In this document: positions 23,342 to 32,456 of the stretch, one piece after another | Layout: every line of letters begins with the position of its first letter | Position numbering within the stretch: position 1 is the stretch's first letter | NCBI GenBank assembly: GCA_025757845.1 | Contig: CP107211.1 | Coordinates: 2,418,001 to 2,482,000 of the forward strand | Reading direction: 5' to 3' | Origin: Oscillospiraceae bacterium | GTDB lineage: Bacteria; Bacillota; Clostridia; Oscillospirales; Ruminococcaceae | DNA: 64,000 nt | The notes under the pieces: model-generated | The model's database searches: none | Seen by the model: only the letters and a program-made list of their open reading frames with translations | What the model was told of the DNA's origin: nothing | Program-made: the position numbers and the translations under genes

Positions 23342-24481
23342 TTATTTGATGCAGGTGGAGCAGGGCGTGTAGCCTGCCTCGATGGCCTCGTCGTAGCTGG
23401 AGAAGAGGATCTGGTTCTTCTCGGCCGGCAGGTTCGGGCAGGTGGGCAGGTGGAACTTTTTGCTGTTCACATTGCCGATGTAAGCCTGCTGTGCCGTGCT
23501 GGCAGCCGCCGGGTCGGTGGGGTTCAACTCGGCATCGGCGGCAAAGTGCTCGGTGCCCACGGTGTAGTTCTGGCCGTCGCTGCCAATGGTGATGGTGCCC
23601 AGCAGGTCGGTGCGGTACACGACCACCCCGGCGTCCCGCAGGATGCTCAGGGTCTCCTCATGCGGGTGGCCGTATTTGTTGTTCACCCCGCAGGAGATGA
23701 TGCCCATCTCCGGCAGGACCGCGTTCAGGAAGGCGTAGCCGGTGGAGGTGCTGGAACCGTGGTGGCCCACCTGCAGCACATCGGCTTTCAGATTGGCACC
23801 GCTGGCCACAAGGTCGCTCTCTGCGGTCTTTTCCATGTCACCGGTGAGCAGAAAGCTGGTGGAACCGTAGTCGATGCGCAGCACGATGGAGGTATCGTTG
23901 GTGTCGCTGTACTGCGCCACGGGGCCCAGCATGGTCACGCTAGCACTGCCCAGGGGCCAGGTGGTGCCCACGGCGGGCACTTCCACCTGCAGGCCCTGCT
24001 GCTGGGTGTACTTGACAAAATCCCGGAAGCACTTGGTGGAGGCCTCCGTCACCGGGCTGTATACATGATTGGCCGGGAAGTAGGCCAGCGCAGCCGCCAG
24101 GCCGCCTACATGGTCCTCGTGGGCGTGGGAGCAGAATACATACTGCAGCTCTTCCACCCCCTGCTTCTGCAGGTAGGACACCACCAGGCTGCCGTCGTCC
24201 ACGTTGCCGCCGTCGTACAGCATGAACTGGCCGTCACATTCCACCAGCACGCTCAGCGCCTGCCCCACGTCGATGAAGTGCATCTCGAACGGGGCATCCA
24301 CGCTGGCTGCCGTAGAGGAAGGGTTGGGCACCACGTCGGCACTGCCGCCCGGCACCACAGCCGAGGTACCACAGCCTACAAGGCTCAGGGCCAGTGCGGC
24401 CGCAGCGGCCAGCGACAGCAGCCGCTGCAGCAGGCCGGTTTTCCTTTTCGGGGTCACTTTTTCTTTGTTCCAGTTTTCCAC
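23342..24481 (-). CDS. Secreted MBL-fold hydrolase lipoprotein (ComEC C-terminal-like) with a C-terminal cysteine motif
   Basis: The 379-residue protein has a signal peptide with lipobox LVGC (C37), a metallo-beta-lactamase domain (about 64-300) with metal ligands in CSHAHEDHVGG (H119-H124), LTGDME and VGHHGSST, and a short C-terminal domain (about 330-379) with KKFHLPTCPN and YTPCSTC that resembles Ada-type zinc-binding tails. The MBL part resembles the extracellular ComEC-like hydrolases; the substrate may be nucleic acid, but this is inference. The GTG start lies inside the end of ygiQ (28-bp overlap). Confidence 0.82.
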   Translation of the reverse strand: MENWNKEKVTPKRKTGLLQRLLSLAAAAALALSLVGCGTSAVVPGGSADVVPNPSSTAASVDAPFEMHFIDVGQALSVLVECDGQFMLYDGGNVDDGSLVVSYLQKQGVEELQYVFCSHAHEDHVGGLAAALAYFPANHVYSPVTEASTKCFRDFVKYTQQQGLQVEVPAVGTTWPLGSASVTMLGPVAQYSDTNDTSIVLRIDYGSTSFLLTGDMEKTAESDLVASGANLKADVLQVGHHGSSTSTGYAFLNAVLPEMGIISCGVNNKYGHPHEETLSILRDAGVVVYRTDLLGTITIGSDGQNYTVGTEHFAADAELNPTDPAAASTAQQAYIGNVNSKKFHLPTCPNLPAEKNQILFSSYDEAIEAGYTPCSTCIK

Positions 24482-26517
24482 GATGTATTCTCTTTCTGTT
24501 GATTCTTTTTGGGTTTGTGTCCGGGGGCCGAGTGCGGCGCAAAGCGGGCACCCGGGCTGGGCTGACGCCCGGCAGGGGCGGCGGTGCGGTTCGGGCCGTG
24601 GGCAGGCTTGCCCTTGCCCTTCTGGTTGGGGCGCACGGTGTAGGTGCCGTCGTTGTGGATGGTCACCTCCGGGCTGTCGGCGCGGCGGGCCGAGCGCTGC
24701 ACCGCGCGGCGGCCCTCGGCGGGCACCAGCAGGGGGATGAGGTCCTCCCGGTGGGTCATCCGCAGGGCCTTGACCACCTTTTCGGCGTTGCGGGGCTCAT
24801 AGTATTGCAGCAATGCACGCTGCAGGGCCTTGCCCTCGGGGGTCTTTTCCACGAACACCGGCTTGAGGGTGTAGGGGTCGAGGCCGGTGTAGAACATGCA
24901 GGTGCTCACGGTGCCGGGAGTGGGGTAGAAATCCTGCACCTGCTCCGGGCGCATGTGGTTCTTATAAAGGTACTCGGCCAGATAGACGGCATCCTTCAGG
25001 GTGCTGCCCGGGTGGCTGGACATGAGGTAGGGCACCAGATACTGCTTTTTGCCGGCCTTCTTGCTCAGCTCATAGAACTTGTCCTTGAACTTGTTGAAGG
25101 TCTCGATGGGCGGTTTGCCCATGTAGGCCAGGGTGTTGGGCGCGCAGTGCTCCGGAGCCACCTTCAGCTGGCCGGAGACGTGGTACTCCACCAGCTCCTT
25201 GAAGAAGGTGTCGTCCGGGTCGGCCATGAGGTAATCAAAGCGGATGCCGCTGCGGATGAACACTTTCTTCACACCCGGCAGCTCCCGCACCCGGCGCAGG
25301 ATCTTCAGGTAATCGCTGTGGTCCACGATCATGTGGGAGCAGGTGGTGGGGGCCAGGCAGTGCTTGCCGCCATTGCACACGCCCCGCAGCATCTGCTCGC
25401 GGCAGGACGGGAACCGGAAGTTGGCGGTGGGGCCGCCGACATCGTGGATGTAGCCTTTGAAATCCGGCTCGTGGGTCATGCGCTCGGCTTCCTCCACGAT
25501 GCTGTCCGCACTGCGGCTGGTGACCCGGCGGCCCTGATGCAGCTGGATGGCGCAGAAGTTGCAGCCGCCGAAGCAGCCGCGGTTCTGGATGATGGAGAAC
25601 TGCACCTCCCGGATGGCAGGCACGCCGCCCATGGCCTCGTAGATGGGGTGATACCGGCGGGTGTAGGGCAGGGCGTAGACCTTGTCCAGCTCCCAGCGCA
25701 CCAGCGGCTTTGCCGGGATGTTCTGCACCAGATACTTCTCGCTCTGCTTCTGCACGATGATCTGGCCGCTGACCACGTCCTGATTGTCCATCTGGATGCG
25801 GCAGGCCTTGGCGTAGGCGGTCTTATCGCTGGCCACCTTTTTGAAGCCGGCACACTCCACATACCGCTCCGGCAGGTGGTCGAAGTCGGTCAGGTAGCAG
25901 GTGCCGTCCACATCGGTGATCTGCTCCACCGGTTCTCCGGCGGCCAGACGGCGGGCGATCTCCACGGTCTGGTGTTCGCCCATGCCAAAGCTGATGATGT
26001 CCGCACCGGAACTCTCGGCGATACTGGGCAGCACGGTGTCCATCCAGTAATCGTAGTGGGCAAAGCGCCGCAGGGAGGCTTCCAGACCGCCCAGGATGAC
26101 CGGCAGGTCCGGGTAAGCTTCCTTGGCCAGTTTGGTGTACACGGTGGCGCTGCGGTCCGGGCGGGCACCGCCCTTGCCGCCGGGAGAATATTCGTCCTCG
26201 GCGCGGGGGATCTTGGCCACGGAATAGTGGCTGACCATGCTGTCCACGTTGCCGCCGCCAATGAAGAAGCCGTACTTCGGCTTGCCGAACCGCTTGAAGT
26301 CCTCGCAGTCAGTGTAGCGGGGCTGGGCCAGCACGCCCACCTTGTAGCCCTCGGCTTCCAGCAGGCGGCTGATGATGGCAGTGCCGAAGCTGGGGTGGTC
26401 CACATAGGCGTCGCCGCCCACCACCACAAAGTCCAGCTGGTCCCAGCCCCGGGCTTCCATATCTGCCCGGCTGATGGGCAGAAATTCAGTGTAGATCTTT
26501 GGGGAAGAGTTGTCCAT
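24454..26517 (-). CDS. YgiQ family radical SAM protein
   Basis: The 687-residue protein has an N-terminal YgiQ-specific domain, a radical SAM core with the iron-sulfur cysteines C315, C319 and C322 (CFGGCNFC), and a disordered basic C-terminus rich in K, G and P from about 635 on. The substrate of YgiQ proteins is not established to my knowledge. AAAAGGAG precedes the ATG. It overlaps the MBL lipoprotein gene downstream; TIR repeat copy B lies directly upstream. Confidence 0.9.
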   Translation of the reverse strand: MDNSSPKIYTEFLPISRADMEARGWDQLDFVVVGGDAYVDHPSFGTAIISRLLEAEGYKVGVLAQPRYTDCEDFKRFGKPKYGFFIGGGNVDSMVSHYSVAKIPRAEDEYSPGGKGGARPDRSATVYTKLAKEAYPDLPVILGGLEASLRRFAHYDYWMDTVLPSIAESSGADIISFGMGEHQTVEIARRLAAGEPVEQITDVDGTCYLTDFDHLPERYVECAGFKKVASDKTAYAKACRIQMDNQDVVSGQIIVQKQSEKYLVQNIPAKPLVRWELDKVYALPYTRRYHPIYEAMGGVPAIREVQFSIIQNRGCFGGCNFCAIQLHQGRRVTSRSADSIVEEAERMTHEPDFKGYIHDVGGPTANFRFPSCREQMLRGVCNGGKHCLAPTTCSHMIVDHSDYLKILRRVRELPGVKKVFIRSGIRFDYLMADPDDTFFKELVEYHVSGQLKVAPEHCAPNTLAYMGKPPIETFNKFKDKFYELSKKAGKKQYLVPYLMSSHPGSTLKDAVYLAEYLYKNHMRPEQVQDFYPTPGTVSTCMFYTGLDPYTLKPVFVEKTPEGKALQRALLQYYEPRNAEKVVKALRMTHREDLIPLLVPAEGRRAVQRSARRADSPEVTIHNDGTYTVRPNQKGKGKPAHGPNRTAAPAGRQPSPGARFAPHSAPGHKPKKNQQKENTSWKTGTKKK

Positions 26518-26540
26518 AATGCTCCTTTTGTTGATTCAAT

Positions 26541-26696
26541 ACCCTCTCAGTCAACGCCTTACGGCGTTGCCAGCTCCCCCGATGGGGGGAGCTTTTTGTA
26601 TCTTTTCATCCAGTTTCTCTTTAAAGGCAGACGATATCTTACCCACTCATAAAGCTCGCCCTTCGGGAGAGCTGGCGCGTCAGCGCCTGAGAGGGT
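26541..26696. repeat. TIR-bounded palindromic repeat, copy B (156 bp)
   Basis: Perfect 10-bp ends ACCCTCTCAG and CTGAGAGGGT. Internal hairpins CAACGCC/GGCGTTG and AGCTCCCCC/GGGGGAGCT (the latter followed by T residues) could act as a terminator. It fills the gap between ftsK/spoIIIE and ygiQ, beginning 2 nt past the ftsK stop. Confidence 0.78.
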
Positions 26697-26697
26697 T

Positions 26698-29610
26698 TCA
26701 TTCCTCCGGCTGGTTCATCTGCATTTCCAGCCACTGCTGACGGCTGATGAGCACGGCCCGGGGCTTGGCACCCTCGTGGGGGCCGATGATGCCCCGCATC
26801 TCCATTTCGTCCATGATGCGGGCCGCACGGGCATAGCCCAGCTTGCAGCGTCGCTGCAGCAGGCTGGTAGAGGCCTGCCCGGCGTCAATGACCACCTCCA
26901 CGGCCTGCTGGAACATCGGGTCGGAGTCCGAATCCTCATCGGAATCAGCCCCGCTGCTGCCCTTCTTGCCGTCCTGAATGGCGTGTTTTTCCATGGCCTC
27001 GATCATGGCCTCGTCGTACTGGACGGTGGCGCTGGACTTGATGAAGTCCAGCACACGGCTGATCTCTTCATCCCGCACAAAGGTGCCCTGGATGCGGGTG
27101 GGCTTGGGTGCGCCCACCGGCATGAACAGCATATCGCCCTGGCCCAGCAGTTTTTCGGCACCGGCACCATCCAGAATGGTGCGGCTGTCCACCTGACTGG
27201 ACACCGCAAAGGCGATGCGGCTGGGGATGTTAGCCTTGATCAGGCCGGTGATGACGTCCACGCTGGGGCGCTGGGTGGCCACGATCAGGTGCATGCCGGC
27301 GGCGCGGGCTTTCTGAGCGATGCGGCAGATGGAATCTTCCACATCTTTGCCCACCACCATCATCAGGTCGGCCAGCTCGTCGATGACGATGGCGATGTAG
27401 GGCATTTTTTCCAGATCCGGCCGCTCCACCGCCAGCTTGTTGAAGGACTTGATGTCGCGCACGTTGTTCTCGGCAAACATGCGGTAGCGGCGCTCCATCT
27501 CCTGTACGGCGCTGCCCAGGGCTCCGGCCGCCTTGCGGGGCTCGGTGACCACCGGCATGAGCAGATGGGGGATGCCGTTGTATTCGGCCAGCTCCACGAC
27601 CTTGGGGTCGATGAGCAGCAGTTTGACGTCCTCCGGGCTGGAGCGGAACACCAGGCTCATAATGATGCTGTTCACGCACACCGACTTGCCGCTGCCGGTG
27701 CTGCCCGCAATGAGCAGATGGGGCATCTTGCACAGGTCTGCCACCTGGGCCACACCCGCAATGTCCTTGCCCAGGGCAATGCCCAAAGGCGAGGTCATGC
27801 GCAGAAAGCTCTGGCTCTCGAACACGCTGCGGATGGACACGGCACTGCGCTTGTGGTTGGGCACCTCGATGCCCACGGCGGGCTTGCCGGGGATGGGGGC
27901 CTCCATGCGCACATCCGCCACGGCCAGGTTCAGGGCGATGTCATCGGCCAGCGAGGTGATGCGGCTGATCTTGACGCCCGCCATGGGCTGCACCTCATAC
28001 CGGGTGACCGACGGCCCGCGGGAAATATCCAGCACACGGGTGCGGACCCCAAAGCTCTCCAGCGTGTCCACCAGCTTCTGGGCGTTGGCCTTCAGCTCAT
28101 CCTCGGCGTTGGGGTCGCTTTCCTCCTTGGATTTTTCAAACAGCTCGATGGGCGGGTACTGATACTGGTAGGTGTCCACCGGCTCGGCTTCCTCGGCAGG
28201 GGCCGTAGCGGCTGCCTGCTCGGAGGCCGCCGGTTTTTCCATGGCTGCCGCCACCAGCGAGTTGATATCCTTTTCCTCCACCGGTTCGGCGGTGATGCTG
28301 ATCCAGCCGTCCGCATCCGGGTCGCTGCGCTGGGCCACGGCATGTTCGGCACTCACACGGGTCGGCTGGTCCAGCTGCGGCGTGGGCATCACGGGCTGGA
28401 TGGGCGCAGCCGCGGCAGCCGGTTCCTCCGGAGTCGCAGGCCGTGCGATGGGCGTATCAAAGGGATTGCCGGGCACCGGCCGGGGCTGCTGTTCCGTAGT
28501 CTCTGCCGCCGGGGTCTCCTCCGGCTTTGCAAAGAAGTCCTCAGCCGCCGTTTCCACGGCATCCGGCACGATGGGCCGGATGGTGGGCTTGGGTGCCGCA
28601 CGCAGCGGGTCCATGCCAAAGGTACCGCCCGGCCCCGGGATAAAGGGTTCGATGGGCTCACTGCCGCCCTCCTTCACCTCGGTGCTGTCCGGGCCAAGGT
28701 CCACATCAAAGGGAGCACGCGGGCGGGATGCCCGCACCCGCACCGGCGTCACGGCTGGGGCCGCCTGCGGTTCCGGCTGGGGCTGCACGGGCTGGTCCGG
28801 CGCTCCGGCCGGGCTGTCCGGGGCCTGCTCCAGCTCCTGGGTCACCTTATGGCCCCAGTGCAGCACACCGGACATCCAGTCCGGCAGACCCAGACGGAAG
28901 GGCTCTTCTGCTTCGGCTTCGTCCTCGTATTCTTCCAGCTCCTCCGTCTCGTCGTACTCGTCTGCGGCTTCCTGCGCGGCCTGCCGCTCGGCGCGGCGCT
29001 CGGCACGGCGGGCTGCGCCCTGCTCGTACACGGCCACGCCCTTTGCGTGCACCCCGCCGGACACGTCGCACAGCCACTGCCAGACCTCAGCCGGAGTGAG
29101 GTCAAAAATGTACAGGCTGACGCAGAGCGCCAGCACCAGCATGATGAAGTTTGCCGCCGGCCGGCCGCAGAGCAGCAGCAGGTTGCCGCCCAGCACCGCA
29201 CCCAGTGCGCCGCCGGACAGCCACGCCTGATAACCGTTCTGGTAGCAGGCCGCCACCATCTGGAAAGCCGACAGCCCCTGCGGCTGGATGTCGGAAAACA
29301 CGATCACCGTGCCGCTTGCAAACACGAGCCCCAGCGCCAGCTTGCAGATGTGGGGCAGCAGATCCTCGCCCCGCGTGTACAGCACGGCCAGGCAGCACAC
29401 CGCTGCACCCAGCACAAAACTGCCGCAGCCAAACAGGCCAAACAGCACCTGATGCAGCGTTTTCCACACCGAGTCGCCTTCCACAAAGGCAAGGCCCACC
29501 AGCAAAAGCCCCGCAAACAGGGTCCCAAGCCCTGCCGGCAGGCGCTGTTCCGCGCGTTTTTTGCGCGACGTTGAGCGCCGTGTCGTTGTTTTTCGTTTCT
29601 TCGTTGCCAT
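26698..29610 (-). CDS. DNA translocase FtsK/SpoIIIE family
   Basis: The 970-residue ATP-driven DNA pump acts at the division or sporulation septum. It has a basic N-terminal tail, about four membrane segments (about 24-190), an acidic and proline/alanine-rich linker (about 205-480), the motor with Walker A GSTGSGKS (K642) and Walker B IVIDELADLM, and a C-terminal winged-helix gamma domain (about 895-960) that reads polar DNA motifs. GGAG lies 4 nt before the ATG. It follows tepA by 90 nt, an arrangement also seen in Bacillus (ymfB-spoIIIE). Confidence 0.92.
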   Translation of the reverse strand: MATKKRKTTTRRSTSRKKRAEQRLPAGLGTLFAGLLLVGLAFVEGDSVWKTLHQVLFGLFGCGSFVLGAAVCCLAVLYTRGEDLLPHICKLALGLVFASGTVIVFSDIQPQGLSAFQMVAACYQNGYQAWLSGGALGAVLGGNLLLLCGRPAANFIMLVLALCVSLYIFDLTPAEVWQWLCDVSGGVHAKGVAVYEQGAARRAERRAERQAAQEAADEYDETEELEEYEDEAEAEEPFRLGLPDWMSGVLHWGHKVTQELEQAPDSPAGAPDQPVQPQPEPQAAPAVTPVRVRASRPRAPFDVDLGPDSTEVKEGGSEPIEPFIPGPGGTFGMDPLRAAPKPTIRPIVPDAVETAAEDFFAKPEETPAAETTEQQPRPVPGNPFDTPIARPATPEEPAAAAAPIQPVMPTPQLDQPTRVSAEHAVAQRSDPDADGWISITAEPVEEKDINSLVAAAMEKPAASEQAAATAPAEEAEPVDTYQYQYPPIELFEKSKEESDPNAEDELKANAQKLVDTLESFGVRTRVLDISRGPSVTRYEVQPMAGVKISRITSLADDIALNLAVADVRMEAPIPGKPAVGIEVPNHKRSAVSIRSVFESQSFLRMTSPLGIALGKDIAGVAQVADLCKMPHLLIAGSTGSGKSVCVNSIIMSLVFRSSPEDVKLLLIDPKVVELAEYNGIPHLLMPVVTEPRKAAGALGSAVQEMERRYRMFAENNVRDIKSFNKLAVERPDLEKMPYIAIVIDELADLMMVVGKDVEDSICRIAQKARAAGMHLIVATQRPSVDVITGLIKANIPSRIAFAVSSQVDSRTILDGAGAEKLLGQGDMLFMPVGAPKPTRIQGTFVRDEEISRVLDFIKSSATVQYDEAMIEAMEKHAIQDGKKGSSGADSDEDSDSDPMFQQAVEVVIDAGQASTSLLQRRCKLGYARAARIMDEMEMRGIIGPHEGAKPRAVLISRQQWLEMQMNQPEE

Positions 29611-29700
29611 TCTTCTCCATTCCCCACAGTTCGCATAGACACAATTCTTGATTTTATTATTGTACCACGCACCGGGGCAAATGGCAAACCTATTGTTGTG

Positions 29701-30387
29701 TTATTCTCGAGTTTCGATCGCACGGTGCAGCCAGTCCAGTGCATCCGAAAGGCCGCCCAGCTCGTCGATGAGCTTTTCCTTCACGGCGCGGCGGCCGTCC
29801 AGCACGGTGCCCATATCCATGACCAGCTCCCCGGTGTGGAGCATCAGCTCGGTGTAGCGCTTCTCGGTCATGCCGCTGTGGGCCGCCACAAAGCCGGTGA
29901 TGCGCTGCTGCATCTGGTCGAACCAGTGCATGGTCTGGGGCACGCCCAGGATCACCCCGGAGTGCCGCACCGGGTGCACCGTCATGGTGGCGGTGGGCAC
30001 GATGAAGCTGCGCTGTGCGCTCACGGCCAGCGGGATGCCAATGGAGTGCCCGCCGCCCAGCACCAGCGTGGCGCTGGGTTTGGACACGCTGGCGATCAGC
30101 TCTGCCAGCGCAAGACCGGCCTCCACATCCCCGCCCACGGTGTTCAGCAATACCAGCAGGCCCTCGATCCGGGGGTCCTCCTGCACGGCGGCCAGCTGGG
30201 GGATCACATGCTCATACTTGGTGGTCTTTTGCCCCTGCGGCGCTTCCGTGTGCCCCTCGACCTGGCCGATGACGGTCAGGCAGTGGATGGCATGGCCGCC
30301 CCGGGTCAGGGTGACCGTACCGTCGTCCTCGATGCGTTCTTTTTCCAGCCGCTGCTGGTCCACAGAGGTGGTGTGTGTATCCGGCAT
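29701..30387 (-). CDS. tepA: ClpP-family serine protease (TepA/YmfB type)
   Basis: The 228-residue protein has the ClpP/crotonase fold. GGGHSIGIPLA contains the expected nucleophile serine and TVHPVR the region of the catalytic histidine. A disordered N-terminus of about 40 residues precedes it. Known relatives are TepA proteins implicated in secretion or spore biology. The ATG at 30387 follows AAAGGAGAAC; a longer in-frame start at 30423 lacks support. It lies directly upstream of ftsK/spoIIIE. Confidence 0.85.
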   Translation of the reverse strand: MPDTHTTSVDQQRLEKERIEDDGTVTLTRGGHAIHCLTVIGQVEGHTEAPQGQKTTKYEHVIPQLAAVQEDPRIEGLLVLLNTVGGDVEAGLALAELIASVSKPSATLVLGGGHSIGIPLAVSAQRSFIVPTATMTVHPVRHSGVILGVPQTMHWFDQMQQRITGFVAAHSGMTEKRYTELMLHTGELVMDMGTVLDGRRAVKEKLIDELGGLSDALDWLHRAIETRE

Positions 30388-30509
30388 TCTGTGTTCTCCT
30401 TTTGCTCTGTTTTGCATCATCATGCCCCGTCCAACCGGCGGTTATCCCTCTGCGGCAGGGTCATACCACTTAATTTTTTGTAATTTTTTTGTTTTTTTTC
30501 GTCTGGTAT

Positions 30510-30537
30510 TTGACATTCGTCTCCCGTGCAGTATACT
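30510..30537 (+). promoter_or_regulatory. Promoter of rex-tdk
   Basis: TTGACA, a 16-nt spacer and TATACT. A second TTGACA at about 30554 has no matching -10. No clear Rex operator is seen. Confidence 0.75.
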
Positions 30538-30653
30538 TTATAATGATATGGAATTGACAATACGCGGTGTCGTACCCACCGCGCTGCACACGCCGGCGTT
30601 TTTTCGTGCAGGGCAAACGCGGCGATTTTTTGCTTGAAAGGAGAATTTTTCTC

Positions 30654-31295
30654 ATGAATACCCCCGCAAAAGCCTCGCTCCCCGTGATCAAGCGCCTCCC
30701 GAAATACTACCGCTACCTGCGCTCTCTGCAGGCCGACGGCATCACCAGCATCTCCTCCCGGGAGCTGGCCGCCCAGATGGGCACCACGGCCTCCCAGGTC
30801 CGGCAGGACTTCAACTGCATCGGCGACGTGAACGGCCGACAGGGCATCGGTTACTCGGTGGAGAACCTGCTTTCCATTCTGGAGAGCCTGCTGTTCGGCA
30901 ACGGCGACCGCCTGCCCACCATCCTGATCGGCTGCGGCCGTCTGGGCAAGGCCGTGAGCCGCTTCATCACCACCGACGCCAACGGCTACAAGCTGATCGC
31001 CGCCTTTGATGTGGCCCAGAACGAGGTGGGCAAGGAGATCAACGGCATCCAGATCCGTCATGTGGACGAGCTGGAGGTCTTCTGCGCCGAGCACCACCCC
31101 AAGGTGGCCGTGCTCTGTGTGCCCCGCGACGGTGCCGAGCAGGTCAGCGGCCGTCTGGTGGACCTGGGCATCGAGGGCTTCTGGAACTTCTCCCACTACG
31201 ACCTCTCCGTTCCCTACCCCGATGTGGTAGTGGAGAACGTTCACCTGGGCGACAGCCTGATGAGCCTGGGCTACCGCCTGCGCAACCAGGAGTGA
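30654..31295 (+). CDS. rex: Redox-sensing transcriptional repressor Rex
   Basis: The 213-residue regulator senses the NADH/NAD+ ratio and represses fermentation and NADH-oxidising genes when NADH is low. The N-terminal winged helix (about 1-80) has ELAAQMGTTASQVRQDF. The Rossmann domain has IGCGRLGKAV, and a C-terminal swap helix ends the protein. AAAGGAG precedes the ATG. It is followed 4 nt later by thymidine kinase. Confidence 0.93.
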   Translation: MNTPAKASLPVIKRLPKYYRYLRSLQADGITSISSRELAAQMGTTASQVRQDFNCIGDVNGRQGIGYSVENLLSILESLLFGNGDRLPTILIGCGRLGKAVSRFITTDANGYKLIAAFDVAQNEVGKEINGIQIRHVDELEVFCAEHHPKVAVLCVPRDGAEQVSGRLVDLGIEGFWNFSHYDLSVPYPDVVVENVHLGDSLMSLGYRLRNQE

Positions 31296-31299
31296 CGCC

Positions 31300-31899
31300 A
31301 TGGCAAAACTGTATTTTCGCTATGGTGCCATGAACAGCGGCAAGAGCACAGCCCTGATGCAGGTGGCCCACAACTATGAAGAGCAGGGCATGCAGGTGCT
31401 GATCCTCAAGCCGCAGGTGGACACCAAAGGCGGCGGCGAACTGGTCAGCCGCCTGGGCGTGCACCGCAAGGCCGACCGCCTGATCCGCCCGGACATGGAT
31501 GTGTTCGAGGTGGTGCGCGAAGCCAGCCAGGCCACCAAGCTGGCCTGCGTGCTGTGCGACGAGAGCCAGTTCTTTACCGCAGAGCAGGCCGAGCAGCTGT
31601 TCATGGTCACCGTAGACCTGAACATCCCGGTGATCTGCTACGGCCTGCGGGCCGACTTTTCGCTGCGGGGCTTCCCCGGCTCCACCCGCCTGCTGGAGCT
31701 GGCCCACACCATCGAAGAGATGAAAACCATCTGCACCTGCGGCCGCAAGGCCATCTGCAACTGCCGCAAGGTGAACGGCCAGTTCGTCTTTGAGGGCGAA
31801 CAGGTGGCCATCGACCTGGAAAACGACGTTCAGTACGTCAGCATGTGCCCGCAGTGCTACTTCCGCGCGCGGCGGGCTTTTTACGCAGGCCGCAAATAA
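31300..31899 (+). CDS. tdk: Thymidine kinase
   Basis: The 199-residue type II thymidine kinase phosphorylates thymidine in pyrimidine salvage. P-loop GAMNSGKS (residues 9-16), CDESQFF, the C-terminal zinc cysteines CTCGRKAICNC and CPQC, and the lasso loop are present. Start 4 nt after rex; cotranscribed. A strong terminator follows. Confidence 0.94.
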   Translation: MAKLYFRYGAMNSGKSTALMQVAHNYEEQGMQVLILKPQVDTKGGGELVSRLGVHRKADRLIRPDMDVFEVVREASQATKLACVLCDESQFFTAEQAEQLFMVTVDLNIPVICYGLRADFSLRGFPGSTRLLELAHTIEEMKTICTCGRKAICNCRKVNGQFVFEGEQVAIDLENDVQYVSMCPQCYFRARRAFYAGRK

Positions 31900-31917
31900 C
31901 ACACTTTGTTCCGTCAG

Positions 31918-31949
31918 CCGCCGCACAGACTTCTGTGCGGCGGTTTTTT
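31918..31949 (+). terminator. Terminator of rex-tdk
   Basis: CCGCCGCACAGA pairs with TGTGCGGCGG, followed by six T residues. Confidence 0.88.
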
Positions 31950-32022
31950 ATATTTATCAGACATCCGACGTCATATATTTGCTGTTCTTATTTCTCCCGC
32001 AAAGCCGCCCGGCTCCGGTGCG

Positions 32023-32088
32023 GACTGATATATCACTCAAGGGCACCGGCGCACTTTTTTTGCGCAATTGATATATCAGTCATTTTTT
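32023..32088. repeat. Paired palindromes forming a long inverted repeat
   Basis: GACTGATATATCA (to 32035) and TGATATATCAGTC (from 32069) are perfect 13-bp inverted copies, and each core TGATATATCA is itself a palindrome. Centres are 43 bp apart, and ATTTTTT follows the right arm. It could be two operator sites on nearly the same helix face, or a stem-loop terminator. Confidence 0.65.
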
Positions 32089-32382
32089 CGTCCGACACCG
32101 GCCTTTTGCACCCCCGCCGCTGGGACACGCTCTGCTTTTTCTCAGGCGCAGGATGCAAATGTTTACAGAATTATTGCAAATTTTGCTGTTCTTTCCATCC
32201 TGCGTCCCCGTTTTCTATGCAACCTGTTGAAGTATACATGTTGCACAGTTTTTCGTCCGAAGTTTATTCATTTCAGCAATGGCGTCAAATCCGGCGCGGA
32301 AAATAGAGCAATATTTGTACGTTTTTGAGTTGCATAACCACAATTTGCGTCTTTCTTTTTTGTCCGCCTTTTGTTATCATAA
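32089..32382. other. Non-coding stretch upstream of the pectin ABC operon
   Basis: Low-GC DNA relative to the surroundings with T-rich tracts and no credible reading frame. No convincing promoter boxes could be fixed, although the region must contain the operon promoter. Confidence 0.5.
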
Positions 32383-32392
32383 TTGTATACAA
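32383..32392. promoter_or_regulatory. Palindrome TTGTATACAA, possible operator
   Basis: A perfect 10-bp palindrome 65 nt before the binding-protein start, overlapping -10-like sequence. A related GTATAC core occurs at about 32234. The regulator is unknown. Confidence 0.45.
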
Positions 32393-32456
32393 CGGGGTGT
32401 GTGCAGAACCCCCGTGCAAGACGATGTTTTTGATCATCTTTAGGAGGAGAACAAAA

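Noticed and set aside
26776..29574. Plus-strand open frame of 932 codons over ftsK/spoIIIE
   Set aside because: Antisense shadow of the translocase with no recognisable motif.
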